From CAZNVB01 sp964651495 (GTDB lineage Bacteria > Acidobacteriota > Aminicenantia > Aminicenantales > UBA8522), in NCBI GenBank assembly GCA_964651495.1, contig CAZYWP010000001.1, forward strand, positions 14,494-78,493: a DNA stretch of 64,000 bases, read 5' to 3'. Position 1 is the first letter of the stretch. The number at the start of each line of letters is the position of its first letter. Made by a program: the position numbers and the translations under genes. This document shows positions 16,126 through 24,067 of the stretch, in pieces. Under the pieces are notes generated by a model. The model was not told the origin of the DNA and searched no databases. It saw nothing but the letters and a program-made list of their open reading frames with translations.

Positions 16126-16187
16126 CTTGATTCTCCCCGGACGGCAGGAAAGGAATACATCCCCTCCGTATCCTGTTGCATCAAATA

Positions 16188-16204
16188 TAGCAAACTATAT
16201 GCCA
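16188..16204 (-). promoter_or_regulatory. Candidate sigma-54 promoter of the VWFA gene
   Basis: On the minus strand TGGCATA-TAGT-TTGCTA, with GG and GC exactly 12 bases apart. The predicted transcript start near 16177 leaves a leader of ~50 bases. It shares the 7-mer TGGCATA with the candidates at 6202 and 40794. Confidence 0.6.
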
Positions 16205-16256
16205 TCAGTAATAAGAAAGCAACTACGGCAAAGATCAGACTATGCGTCCCCGTTTG

Positions 16257-16385
16257 ATTTATAAGAGTTTCGTTTTCTGGAATGTCTGCTGCATGAGCGG
16301 TCACGGCACCGATTTTGCCCCATCTCATCGTCGGGGATGATAAATCGCCGTGTCGTTGGCTGTCAAGTCGAACAACAAATTGCAG
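16257..16385 (+). repeat. Dispersed ~128-bp repeat, copy B
   Basis: Second copy of the repeat at 13641-13768, same orientation. It starts about 130 bases upstream of the VWFA gene and ends 7 bases before the stop of the DUF3795 gene. Confidence 0.7.
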
Positions 16386-16392
16386 GCGGCGC

Positions 16393-16746
16393 CTACTTTC
16401 CGATCTCTTTCCGGATCGCCTCCAGCTTGTCCTTGAGGACGGGGGCGAACGCGAAGAACCCTTTCAACGTTTCACAGCCGTAGTCCGGGCAGTGGGCGCA
16501 GGTCGTGACGCCGCGCGCAGAGGCGCAGAGCCTGACTGCGCAGGTCACAGCGTGGGCCGTGCTGATCCTTTTTCCCGACGGACAGCCATCGCAGATGCAC
16601 ATGTCCGGGTTGATGTTCGTGGCGCCGAACTGCTCGGCCCATTTTTTCGCCGCCGCTTCGAGTCCGGGCCGGTCATTCATCTGAGTGGCGATATAAGCTT
16701 CGCACTCGCCGCAGTCAAGGCCGTAGAAGGCCAGGATTTTGGCCAT
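16393..16746 (-). CDS. DUF3795 cysteine-rich protein
   Basis: A 117-residue protein of the DUF3795 type, with many cysteines: YGLDCGECEAYIATQ near the N-terminus, then MCICDGCPSG, CAVRLCASARG and CAHCPDYGCETL. The spacing suggests an iron-sulfur cluster or zinc site; biochemical function is not known for the family. It is the last gene of the minus-strand run that begins with sdhC, 30 bases after the small membrane protein, so it may be co-transcribed. The Cys pattern is complete and the length is normal. Confidence 0.75.
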   Translation of the reverse strand: MAKILAFYGLDCGECEAYIATQMNDRPGLEAAAKKWAEQFGATNINPDMCICDGCPSGKRISTAHAVTCAVRLCASARGVTTCAHCPDYGCETLKGFFAFAPVLKDKLEAIRKEIGK

Positions 16747-16776
16747 GTTTCTTTCCTCCAGGGGACAGGCTATACC

Positions 16777-17133
16777 TTACTTTTTCTCGGGCGAAAAATA
16801 TCGAGAGAAGTAAAGGCGGTCGGTTTCTTTGATCTTGAGCCGGAGAACATAGACCAGAACGGCGATTGAAACCCACATCCAGCCCAGGAAAACGAAGATG
16901 GCGGTGCGCTCTTTGATGTTCTGGGGGCCGGGGACGATTTTCTCGGGCTCCGCTTTAGCCTGAACTTCTTGGTTCTTCACCGGGGGCGCTGCCTGCGGAC
17001 TCTGGGAAACCAGCTCAGACTGGGGGCCGCAGAAAAGACCGTGGCCGGCAACAGCAATCCCGCCAATAAAAACGACTATCAATAGACTCTTCACCAGGCC
17101 GGGTAAAAGTCTGAATCGAGTTCTCATTATCAC
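16777..17133 (-). CDS. Small membrane protein linked to cytochrome b
   Basis: A 118-residue protein of unrecognised family: an N-terminal hydrophobic segment (VKSLLIVVFIGGIAVAGHGL), a Pro/Gln/Glu-rich linker (~40-75), then a second transmembrane helix (AIFVFLGWMWVSIAVLVYVL) and a charged tail KIKETDRLYFSRYFSPEKK. It has no CxxCH, so it is not a cytochrome c1 substitute. Its ATG overlaps the cytochrome b stop by 4 bases, which suggests an accessory or assembly subunit of the Rieske/cytochrome b complex. A decayed copy of the same tail lies at 10689-10748. Confidence 0.6.
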   Translation of the reverse strand: MIMRTRFRLLPGLVKSLLIVVFIGGIAVAGHGLFCGPQSELVSQSPQAAPPVKNQEVQAKAEPEKIVPGPQNIKERTAIFVFLGWMWVSIAVLVYVLRLKIKETDRLYFSRYFSPEKK

Positions 17134-18209
17134 CCCAACAGGCTCCAGATGCTCATGGCCACGGCGTAGATAATTAGAACAAAGGCGGCAACAGTGATGA
17201 TCTTGCCCTTGCGCTCCGCTGGCTTGTTATCAATCAACGGAAGGAAGAAGAACAGGATGCCGCCCAGCAGGATCAGCAGCACGGCGACGGTGTCTCCGTT
17301 GACAAACAGCATCTTCGCCGGGAAAATCTTGAGGGTCTGGAACAAAAAGAGGAAGTACCATTCCGGCCTGATGCCCTCGGGAGCCGGTGCCATCAGGTCG
17401 GCCGATTTTCCCAGAGACGGCGGAAGGAGGATAGCCAAGGTGATGAGCGCCCCGAGGAGCGCCAGCCAGACGATCATCTCCCGGTAAACGAAGTTCGGCC
17501 AGAACGGAAGCGCCCGCCTGGCCTCCCGTTCCTCGTCGGCTCCGATCGGAAGGCTCATCCCGAGCTTCTGGATCAGGAAAACGTGCGCCGCCAGGACGCC
17601 GAGGAGGAGAAGCGGCAGGATGCAGACATGGAAGCTGAAGAATCGCGTCAGGGTGTCGGCTGTGACGTCCTCCCCGCCGCGCAGAAACTGCGTCGCCCAC
17701 GCCCCCACGATCGGAATGGAGCGGGGAATATCCGTCCCCACTTTGGTCGCCGCCAGGGAGAGGTCATCCCAGGGAAGGAGGTAGCCGGTGAACCCGAAGA
17801 ACAAGGCCAGGGCCATCAGGAGAACTCCGCTCATCCAGGTCAGCTCCCGCGGTTTGAGGTAGGACTTGATGACCCAGATGCTGAGAAGATGGAGAAAGAG
17901 GAAGGCGATCATGAACGTCGCCGACCAAGAATGGACAGACCGGAGGATCCAGCCCAGGGGGACTTCGGTCATGATCCGGCCGACACTGGCGTTCGCTTCC
18001 TCGAGAGTCGGCTTGTAATAGAAGGCCAGGATTATTCCGGTCACGACCTGGAGGCCAAAAAAGACGAGAATGACGCTCCCGGTGTATGTCCAGATTGTAT
18101 GCCTGTTCTGGGGAACGGTCTTGTGTTTCAGGAAGTCCATGACCGCCTGGAGGCCGAGGCGGTCTTCAAACCAGGCTCGAATTTCCCGGCCGGCCGTCTT
18201 CAAGTTCAC
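17130..18209 (-). CDS. Cytochrome b of a Rieske/cyt b (bc/b6f-type) complex
   Basis: A 359-residue inner-membrane quinol-oxidising subunit with about eight helices, covering both the b6-like part and the subunit IV-like part in one chain. Four heme histidines are visible: HSWSATFMIAFLFLH (13 residues between) and HVCILPLLLLGVLAAH (14 between). The 14-residue spacing of the second pair is the b6 pattern. The quinol-site motif reads PEWY. It overlaps the Rieske gene upstream and the small membrane-protein gene downstream by 4 bases each. No cytochrome c1 or other c-type cytochrome gene is present, so the electron acceptor is unknown. Confidence 0.92.
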   Translation of the reverse strand: MNLKTAGREIRAWFEDRLGLQAVMDFLKHKTVPQNRHTIWTYTGSVILVFFGLQVVTGIILAFYYKPTLEEANASVGRIMTEVPLGWILRSVHSWSATFMIAFLFLHLLSIWVIKSYLKPRELTWMSGVLLMALALFFGFTGYLLPWDDLSLAATKVGTDIPRSIPIVGAWATQFLRGGEDVTADTLTRFFSFHVCILPLLLLGVLAAHVFLIQKLGMSLPIGADEEREARRALPFWPNFVYREMIVWLALLGALITLAILLPPSLGKSADLMAPAPEGIRPEWYFLFLFQTLKIFPAKMLFVNGDTVAVLLILLGGILFFFLPLIDNKPAERKGKIITVAAFVLIIYAVAMSIWSLLG

Positions 18210-18655
18210 GCCGTCACCTCTCTCTTGATGATCAGGTTTTCACCCTCCATCGCCACGACGAGCCGGCGCAGGGGCTTCGGCGGCGGTCCGCCGATATTGA
18301 TGCCGTTCTCGTCGTACCAGCCGTCGTGGCAGGCGCAGAAGAACTTCTTCTGGTCGGGAAGATAGCTGACGTTGCAGTCGAGGTGGGAGCAGACGCCGAC
18401 AAAGGCGATCAGTTCCCCGCCCGTCGTTTTCTTGAGAATCCCCGGTTTGCTCCCCCAGGGGAACGTCTTGACCGAACCCGGCTCGATCCCGCCGTAATCA
18501 GCCAGGGGAAGGACGACCTGGTCGGGTTCCGGTGTCGGCGGAAACAGGAACTTGATGACCGGATACAGGAAGGACCCGGCCAGCGCGGCCAGCCAGCCTC
18601 CCAGGAGTCCGTTCAAGAACTCGCGCCGGGTGAAGAGAGATTGTTGCAGCTTCAT
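18206..18655 (-). CDS. Rieske [2Fe-2S] protein
   Basis: A 149-residue Rieske subunit with a Tat-type N-terminus (TRREFLNGLLGGWLAALAGS) that also acts as membrane anchor. Box 1 is CSHLDC and box 2 is CACHDGWYD, so both cluster Cys/His pairs and the disulfide Cys pair are present. Where high-potential Rieske proteins have Ser after CPCHG, this one has Gly (CHDG), while the nearby Tyr is kept. Loss of that Ser is known to lower the midpoint potential, consistent with menaquinol, but this is inference. It lies 3 bases after sdhB and overlaps cytochrome b by 4. Confidence 0.92.
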   Translation of the reverse strand: MKLQQSLFTRREFLNGLLGGWLAALAGSFLYPVIKFLFPPTPEPDQVVLPLADYGGIEPGSVKTFPWGSKPGILKKTTGGELIAFVGVCSHLDCNVSYLPDQKKFFCACHDGWYDENGINIGGPPPKPLRRLVVAMEGENLIIKREVTA

Positions 18656-18658
18656 TTT

Positions 18659-19378
18659 CTAACGCCCGAAAAGGCTCCTCAATTTCCCCCAAACCAGCCC
18701 TCTTCTCAGTCCTTCGATTCCGTCGGCGGGCCTGACATAGCGGGGGCAGACCTCGTTACACTTGAAAATGGTGTCGCAGCCCCATGCGCCCGCGGCCGTG
18801 TTCACCCGGGACCAGCGCTTGAACCCCCGCTCGTCCCGCGGGTCTTTGATGAACCGGTAGAGCTTGGCCAGTGCCGCCGGCCCGAGATATGCCTCGTCGC
18901 GCGAGACGACCGGGCAGGCGCTGTAGCAGCAACCGCACATGACGCAATTGACGTACTGGTCGATCCGCTCCATCTGGCGGTCCTCGATCCGATGCTCCTT
19001 CTCGGGCTGCTCAGCGCCGGCAAACAGGTAGGGCTCGACCGCGCGGAGGGCCTGCCAGAACGGCTCCATGTCCACGATCAGGTCCTTCTGGATTTCCAGG
19101 TTGGGGAGCGGCTCGACGACGACGAGGGACGAGCCGAGCGATTCCAGCATCATCCGGCAGGCCAGGTCGAACTTGCCGTTGATCACCATCCCGCAGGACC
19201 CGCAAACCGCCTCCCGGCAGCTGTAGCGGAAAGAGAGAGTACAGTCCTGGTCGTTGCGGATGTCCATCAGCGCTTCGAGGATCGACTTCTTCTCTCCCGG
19301 CTCGTAGGAGAAATCCTGAAAATGGGGGCACTCCTCCTCGACCGGGTCGAAACGGAGAATCCGGAAGGTGTATTTCAT
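18659..19378 (-). CDS. sdhB: Succinate dehydrogenase/fumarate reductase iron-sulfur subunit
   Basis: A 239-residue electron-transfer subunit carrying three clusters. [2Fe-2S]: CREAVCGSC...LAC. [4Fe-4S]: CVMCGCCYSACP. [3Fe-4S]-type: CDTIF(K)CNEVCP. It passes electrons between the flavoprotein and the quinone site. It begins one base after the sdhA stop and ends 3 bases before the Rieske gene. The direction (succinate oxidation or fumarate reduction) cannot be read from the sequence. Confidence 0.93.
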   Translation of the reverse strand: MKYTFRILRFDPVEEECPHFQDFSYEPGEKKSILEALMDIRNDQDCTLSFRYSCREAVCGSCGMVINGKFDLACRMMLESLGSSLVVVEPLPNLEIQKDLIVDMEPFWQALRAVEPYLFAGAEQPEKEHRIEDRQMERIDQYVNCVMCGCCYSACPVVSRDEAYLGPAALAKLYRFIKDPRDERGFKRWSRVNTAAGAWGCDTIFKCNEVCPRYVRPADGIEGLRRGLVWGKLRSLFGR

Positions 19379-19379
19379 C

Positions 19380-21077
19380 TCAATACTTTCTCTCTTCCGG
19401 CGTGTACTTCGTAATCTTCACCCCGCGGTAGCTGACTTCCGGCTTCCCGTCTTTGAGGGTGACCAGCGTGTGTTTTAGCCAGCGCGCGTCGTTCCGCTTG
19501 GGAAAATCATGGCGGAAGTGGGAGCCCCGCGTCTCTTCGCGCTCGAGCGCGCCCAGGGTGATGACCTCGGTCAGGTCGACCATGTAGCCGAACTCGATCA
19601 GGTTAATGATGGCCTGGCTGTAGCGGAGGCATCTTCCCGAGACAAAAGCCCGGCCGTAGTCCTCCCGGATTTCGCGGATGGCCTCGAGAGCTTCCTGGAG
19701 CTGCGTTTTCGTCCGGAACATACCGACCTTTTCGCTCATGATGACCTTGAGATTGTTGAGCAGGTGGTGGGCCCTGTATCCCTGGGAACGGTCCAGCCAG
19801 CCATCGATTTTCCTCTTCTCGGTCACCGCTTCGTCAAGAAGCAGCTTCTCGCTCCCCTCTTCCCTGTCCAGCCCAGCGACGAAATTCGACGCTTCCTCGC
19901 CCGCGATCTTGCCGAAGACGACCGTGTCTAGCAGCGAATTGCCCCCCAGCCGGTTGGCTCCGTGGACGCTCACGCAGGCGCATTCCCCGGCCGCAAAGAA
20001 TCCCGCCAGCGGCGAGGCGCAGCGCGCATCGACGTCGATCCCGCCCATGGAATAATGCTGGGCCGGCTGGATAGGAATGGGCTGTTCGACCGGGTCGAGG
20101 GCGGCGAATTTGAGACAAATTTCGCGCACCGAGGGCAGCCGTTTGTTGATCTTCTTTTCGCCGAGATGCCGTAGGTCCAAATGGACGTATTCCTTCTCGA
20201 ACCCGTTTCCCTTATCGACCTCGGTTTGGATGGCCCGAGCGACGATGTCGCGGGGGGCGAGCTCCATGGCCGAGGGCGCATAATCGGCCATGAACCGCCG
20301 GCCTTTGTTGTTGAGAAGGTATCCCCCCTCCCCTCTCGCCGCCTCGGTGATCAGGATGTTCTTCGGGTAGATGGACGTCGGATGGAATTGAACGAACTCC
20401 ATGTCCTTGAGAGGAACTCCGGCCCGGTAAGCCATGCCGATTCCGCTGCCGTGGTTGATGTAGGCGTTGGTCGTCCTGAGATAGACCCGGCCGTAACCCC
20501 CGGTGGCAAAAATGACCGCGTGCGCCCGGATGGGCAAAACCTGGCCGGTGGCCAGGTCATAGACCACGACTCCCACACACCGTCCGTTCTCCACCACCAG
20601 CTTGGTTACGAGCGCCTCGCTGTAGACCTTGACCTGCTTTTTCAGAGCCTGCTCGTAGAGCGTGTGCGCGATCACCAGGCCCGTCCGGTCGGCGGCATAA
20701 CAGGTCCGCGGGAAGCCCGCGCCGCCGAACGGCCGCTGGGCGATTACCCCCCCGGGGAAACGGCTGAAGGGAACGCCGAAGTGCTCGAGCTCATAGATGG
20801 ACGGAATCGCCTTGCGGCACAGAAGCTCCGCCGCATCCTGGTCGGCCAGGTAGTCGCTTCCCTTGACGGTGTCGTAGGCGTGCCGTTCCCAATTATCGTC
20901 CCGAGCGTCGGGATTATTTCCCAGAGCGGCGTTGATCCCGCCCTGGGCAGCCACCGAATGAGACCGCAGGGGATGGACGCGGGAGATGATGGCCAGCGAG
21001 AGCTTCGGGTCGGCGGTCAGGGCGGCGGAAAGGCCGGCCAGGCCGCCCCCGACCACCAGGATGTCGTGCCTGATCAT
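19380..21077 (-). CDS. sdhA: Succinate dehydrogenase/fumarate reductase flavoprotein
   Basis: A 565-residue catalytic subunit with covalently bound FAD. The dinucleotide site is DILVVGGGLAGLSAAL near the N-terminus. The FAD-linking His is in RSHSVAAQGGINAAL. Active-site regions visible include FVQFHPTSIY, TEAARGEGGYLLN and HGANRLGGNSLLD. ATG 21077 is chosen because it overlaps the sdhC stop by one base (TGATG) and homology begins right there. A longer reading to 21278 is only the sdhC region in another frame. Confidence 0.95.
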   Translation of the reverse strand: MIRHDILVVGGGLAGLSAALTADPKLSLAIISRVHPLRSHSVAAQGGINAALGNNPDARDDNWERHAYDTVKGSDYLADQDAAELLCRKAIPSIYELEHFGVPFSRFPGGVIAQRPFGGAGFPRTCYAADRTGLVIAHTLYEQALKKQVKVYSEALVTKLVVENGRCVGVVVYDLATGQVLPIRAHAVIFATGGYGRVYLRTTNAYINHGSGIGMAYRAGVPLKDMEFVQFHPTSIYPKNILITEAARGEGGYLLNNKGRRFMADYAPSAMELAPRDIVARAIQTEVDKGNGFEKEYVHLDLRHLGEKKINKRLPSVREICLKFAALDPVEQPIPIQPAQHYSMGGIDVDARCASPLAGFFAAGECACVSVHGANRLGGNSLLDTVVFGKIAGEEASNFVAGLDREEGSEKLLLDEAVTEKRKIDGWLDRSQGYRAHHLLNNLKVIMSEKVGMFRTKTQLQEALEAIREIREDYGRAFVSGRCLRYSQAIINLIEFGYMVDLTEVITLGALEREETRGSHFRHDFPKRNDARWLKHTLVTLKDGKPEVSYRGVKITKYTPEERKY

Positions 21078-21385
21078 CAATAATTCCTGGTGAAGTAGAG
21101 GGCAAGCAGGGCTCCGCTGAGGACGACTCCAAGGCCGGTAAAGATCCAGAAAAGCAGCTTTTCTCGCTTCACCCCGCTGTCGACGATGACAGTCCTCAGG
21201 CCGTAGAGGCCATGAAAGACAACCGAAACGAGAAGCAGCGAGTCGATCAGGGGGTTGGCGTGGAGGACCAGAGCCCAATCCGGCTTCTGCTGCTTGGTCA
21301 TCAGAAAGAAAGAGGTCAGGAACTTAAAGCTGAGCAGGACAACGAGCAGAAGCCCCGAGATGCGATGGAAGACCCAGACAAACAT
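21077..21385 (-). CDS. sdhC: Succinate dehydrogenase membrane anchor
   Basis: A 102-residue protein with three transmembrane helices, beginning FVWVFHRISGLLLVVLLSF, the usual look of an SDH cytochrome b556 anchor. His42 and His58 (VVFHGLYGLR) are candidate heme ligands. It is the first gene of the sdhCAB-Rieske-cytochrome b operon. No second anchor (sdhD) is seen, so the enzyme either has a single short anchor, possibly as a homodimer, or takes the other from elsewhere. An AGGAAAG ribosome binding site precedes the ATG. Confidence 0.82.
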   Translation of the reverse strand: MFVWVFHRISGLLLVVLLSFKFLTSFFLMTKQQKPDWALVLHANPLIDSLLLVSVVFHGLYGLRTVIVDSGVKREKLLFWIFTGLGVVLSGALLALYFTRNY

Positions 21386-21410
21386 TGATCTTTCCTTTTC
21401 CGAAAGACTA

Positions 21411-21440
21411 TTTTTACAGTAACAGCGAAATAAATGTCAA
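21411..21440 (-). promoter_or_regulatory. Promoter of the sdh-Rieske-cytochrome b operon
   Basis: TTGACA (21440-21435) and TAAAAA (21416-21411) on the minus strand with an 18-base spacer, about 26 bases before the sdhC start. Confidence 0.5.
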
Positions 21441-21480
21441 GAGAAGCTCGGATTTGGGGTCGTCAGCACGATGGGTTGCC

Positions 21481-21509
21481 TTGACACCTCCGCTGCCCTC
21501 TGGTAGAAA
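21481..21509 (+). promoter_or_regulatory. Promoter of the sugar ABC operon
   Basis: TTGACA (21481-21486), 17-base spacer, TAGAAA (21504-21509). The expected transcript start is ~21516, within two bases of the ATG at 21518, so the message may be nearly leaderless. No Shine-Dalgarno is seen before that ATG, which fits. Confidence 0.5.
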
Positions 21510-21517
21510 GAAAATCC

Positions 21518-23053
21518 ATGGCCTCCGATCACGGCGATGTCCTGCTGACGATGGAGCACATCGGCAAGTCGTTCTCTGGCGTGCGCGTCCTGGACGATGT
21601 CGGGTTCGACCTCCGGGCCGGGGAGGTCCATGTCCTCGCCGGCGAAAACGGCGCGGGGAAGACAACTCTGATCAAGATCCTCTCCGGCGCCCATGCCGAC
21701 TACGAGGGGGAAATCCGCCTTCTGGGCCGCCGCGTTTCCTTCAAATCGCCCCAGGATGCTGCGGCCAGGGGCATCTCCGCCGTCCATCAGGAAATGGCCC
21801 TGGTGGAAACGATGCGAGTCGGGGACAACATTTTTCTCGGCCGGGAGCTTACCCGAAAGTCCGGATTGATGGATTTCCGGTCGGAATGGAAGCGGGCCCG
21901 CAACCTGCTCGAGTCGTTCGGAATCAGCGCGGACCTGAACGCTCCCCTCTCCGAATATCCTCTGGCCGTGCGGCAGATGATCGAGATCGCCAAAGCGCTC
22001 GTCAACGAGGCGCGCATCCTCATCATGGACGAGCCGACGAGCGCCCTGAGCGATGTGGAAGCGGCCAAGCTGTTCCAGTTGATCGCCCGGCTCAAGGGCG
22101 ACGGTTGCGCGATCGTCTATATCACCCATCGTCTGGAGGAAATCTTCCGCCTCGCCGACCGAGTCACCGTTTTGAGGGACGGGAAGTTGGTCGGGACATC
22201 TCCGTCCCGGGACCTGACACCCGAAGAACTGATCCGCCGGATGGTCGGCCGCGAAATCCGCCAGCAATTCCCCGAACGCTCGCCGCAACCCGGAGAAGTC
22301 CGGCTCCGGCTGGACCAGTTTTCTATTCCCGACCCCTCGGGCCGCAAGGACTACGCGGTCGAGGATATCTCCCTGAGCGTCCGGGCGGGAGAAATCCAGG
22401 GAATCGCCGGCCTGCGGGGATCCGGGAAGAGCGAACTCTTCAACGGGCTCTTTGGGACATACGGCAGGAACGTCAAAGGAACCGTCCTGCTCGACGGCCG
22501 ACCTTTTCCGGTCACCTCTCCCCGCCGTTCCATCGAACAGGGAATGGTCCTCCAGACGAACAACCGGAAAGAAACCGGTTTGGTTGCGGGAATGAACCTT
22601 ACCAGGAATATCACTCTCCCGTCTCTGAGGGGATTTTCGCTGGGCGGATGGATCCGCCCTGAGGAAGAAGCAAGAGCCTCGGCAAGACAAATCAAGGATC
22701 TCGACATCAGAGCCGCCTCGCCAGATCAGGACGCAGGGACGCTGTCCGGCGGAAACCAGCAGAAGGTCGTCCTAGCCAAGTGGCTGGAAACCCGGCCGCG
22801 AGTGCTTCTCCTGGATGAGCCGACGATCGGAGTGGACGTCGGCGCCAAGCACGAGGTCTATTCCTTGATGAACCGTCTGACGGCGGACGGGCTGGCCATC
22901 CTTCTCATCACCTCCGAGCTCCCCGAGCTACTAGCTATGTCGGACCGGGTCATCGTCCTGCACCGCGGCCGCATCCAGGCGGAATTCTCGCGCGCCGAAG
23001 CCACCCAGGAAAATGTCACCCGGGCGGCGCTGGGGGGAGGTGCCCTGTCGTGA
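21518..23053 (+). CDS. Sugar ABC transporter ATP-binding protein (RbsA/MglA-like)
   Basis: A 511-residue protein with two fused nucleotide-binding domains, as in ribose/galactose importers. Domain 1 has Walker A GENGAGKTTLIKIL, a signature-like LAVRQMIEIAKAL and Walker B ILIMDEPTSAL. Domain 2 has a Walker A-like GLRGSGKSELF, signature LSGGNQQKVVLAKWL and LLLDEPTIGVDVGAK. It works with the permease that starts inside its last codons. No periplasmic substrate-binding protein gene lies in this operon. The sugar is unknown, but the downstream fucose-isomerase-like gene suggests a deoxy- or pentose sugar. Confidence 0.93.
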   Translation: MASDHGDVLLTMEHIGKSFSGVRVLDDVGFDLRAGEVHVLAGENGAGKTTLIKILSGAHADYEGEIRLLGRRVSFKSPQDAAARGISAVHQEMALVETMRVGDNIFLGRELTRKSGLMDFRSEWKRARNLLESFGISADLNAPLSEYPLAVRQMIEIAKALVNEARILIMDEPTSALSDVEAAKLFQLIARLKGDGCAIVYITHRLEEIFRLADRVTVLRDGKLVGTSPSRDLTPEELIRRMVGREIRQQFPERSPQPGEVRLRLDQFSIPDPSGRKDYAVEDISLSVRAGEIQGIAGLRGSGKSELFNGLFGTYGRNVKGTVLLDGRPFPVTSPRRSIEQGMVLQTNNRKETGLVAGMNLTRNITLPSLRGFSLGGWIRPEEEARASARQIKDLDIRAASPDQDAGTLSGGNQQKVVLAKWLETRPRVLLLDEPTIGVDVGAKHEVYSLMNRLTADGLAILLITSELPELLAMSDRVIVLHRGRIQAEFSRAEATQENVTRAALGGGALS

Positions 23054-24036
23054 CCGGTGCCGGGCAATTCTTCCGCTCCCCTTTTGTCCGGGCCCTGGCG
23101 GCGCTCGTTTTCGTCATCCTGCTCGGCCTTCTTTTCAACGCCGACGGGGCCTTTTTCCGCTGGGAGACCCACCGGGACATGTTCCGTCACATCTCCGTCT
23201 TCGCCATCATCGCCTGCGGCATGACCCTGGTCATCATCTCCGCAGGGATCGATTTATCAGTGGGCAGCGTTCTCGGGTTCTCGGCCGTCCTCTTCTCCAT
23301 TCTTTCTCTCCAGAAAGCCTGGTCGCCGTGGCTCGCCATCCCTGCCTGCCTCGCCGCCGGGCTTCTCTGCGGCCTGACCTCCGGAGGCCTGGTGGCCAAA
23401 TTCAAAATCCAGCCGTTCATCGCCACCCTGGCCATGATGGTCTTCGCCCGCGGCCTGGCCAAGTGGATCTCGGGCGGAAAAAAAATCTCCACCGCCGTGC
23501 TCCAGCCCGACGGAACGTATCGCTACGCCGAAGTCCCGCCTATTTTCAACACCCTCAACTCCAAGATTCTGGGCGACAACATCGCCCTGGTGACAATTAT
23601 CTTCCTGGTTTGCGTCGCCGTCTGCTGGGTTCTCCTGGCAAGGCTGCGCTGGGGGCGGTACATCTACGCCGTCGGCGGAAACGAGGAGGCCTCCCGGCTC
23701 TCCGGAGTCCCGGTGAAGGCGACAAAGCTCCTGGCCTACGGGCTCAGCGGATTTTTTGCCGCGGCGGCCGGCATCTGCCAGGCCGCGCAGGAGCTGCAGG
23801 GAGACCCGGAAGCCGGAGCGACTTATGAACTCACGGCCATCGCCATCGTCGTCATCGGCGGCACGAGTTTGATGGGCGGGAGAGGGAGCATCGGTCTGAC
23901 CTTTGTCGGGGCTCTGACCATAGGCTATCTCGAGAAGATCCTCAGTATCAACGCTGTCGGCGAGGCCAGCCGCTTGATGCTTACGGGGGCGATCATCATC
24001 GGGGCAGTGCTCTTCCAGATGGCCAGAAAACGATGA
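23050..24036 (+). CDS. Sugar ABC transporter permease (RbsC-like)
   Basis: A 328-residue inner-membrane permease of the ribose/branched-chain type, with about nine helices. Recognisable parts are the family stretch MTLVIISAGIDLSVGSVLGF and the C-terminal AIVVIGGTSLMGGRGSI. The GTG start overlaps the ATPase stop (GTGA), so the two are translationally coupled. It forms a homodimer around the import channel in known relatives. The missing solute-binding protein must be encoded elsewhere. Confidence 0.92.
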   Translation: MTGAGQFFRSPFVRALAALVFVILLGLLFNADGAFFRWETHRDMFRHISVFAIIACGMTLVIISAGIDLSVGSVLGFSAVLFSILSLQKAWSPWLAIPACLAAGLLCGLTSGGLVAKFKIQPFIATLAMMVFARGLAKWISGGKKISTAVLQPDGTYRYAEVPPIFNTLNSKILGDNIALVTIIFLVCVAVCWVLLARLRWGRYIYAVGGNEEASRLSGVPVKATKLLAYGLSGFFAAAAGICQAAQELQGDPEAGATYELTAIAIVVIGGTSLMGGRGSIGLTFVGALTIGYLEKILSINAVGEASRLMLTGAIIIGAVLFQMARKR

Positions 24037-24067
24037 AAATGACCGAGAGACGAGAAGGAGGTCGACG

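Noticed and set aside
16122..16328. 68-residue minus-strand frame with a hydrophobic stretch, ending in ATGA overlap with the VWFA start
   Set aside because: It lies across repeat copy B and the sigma-54-type promoter, in AT-rich DNA where hydrophobic codons arise easily, and has no ribosome binding site of note. The overlap is suggestive but not enough.
19380..21278. Longer start for sdhA
   Set aside because: The extra 67 residues are sdhC read in another frame and have no similarity to flavoproteins.
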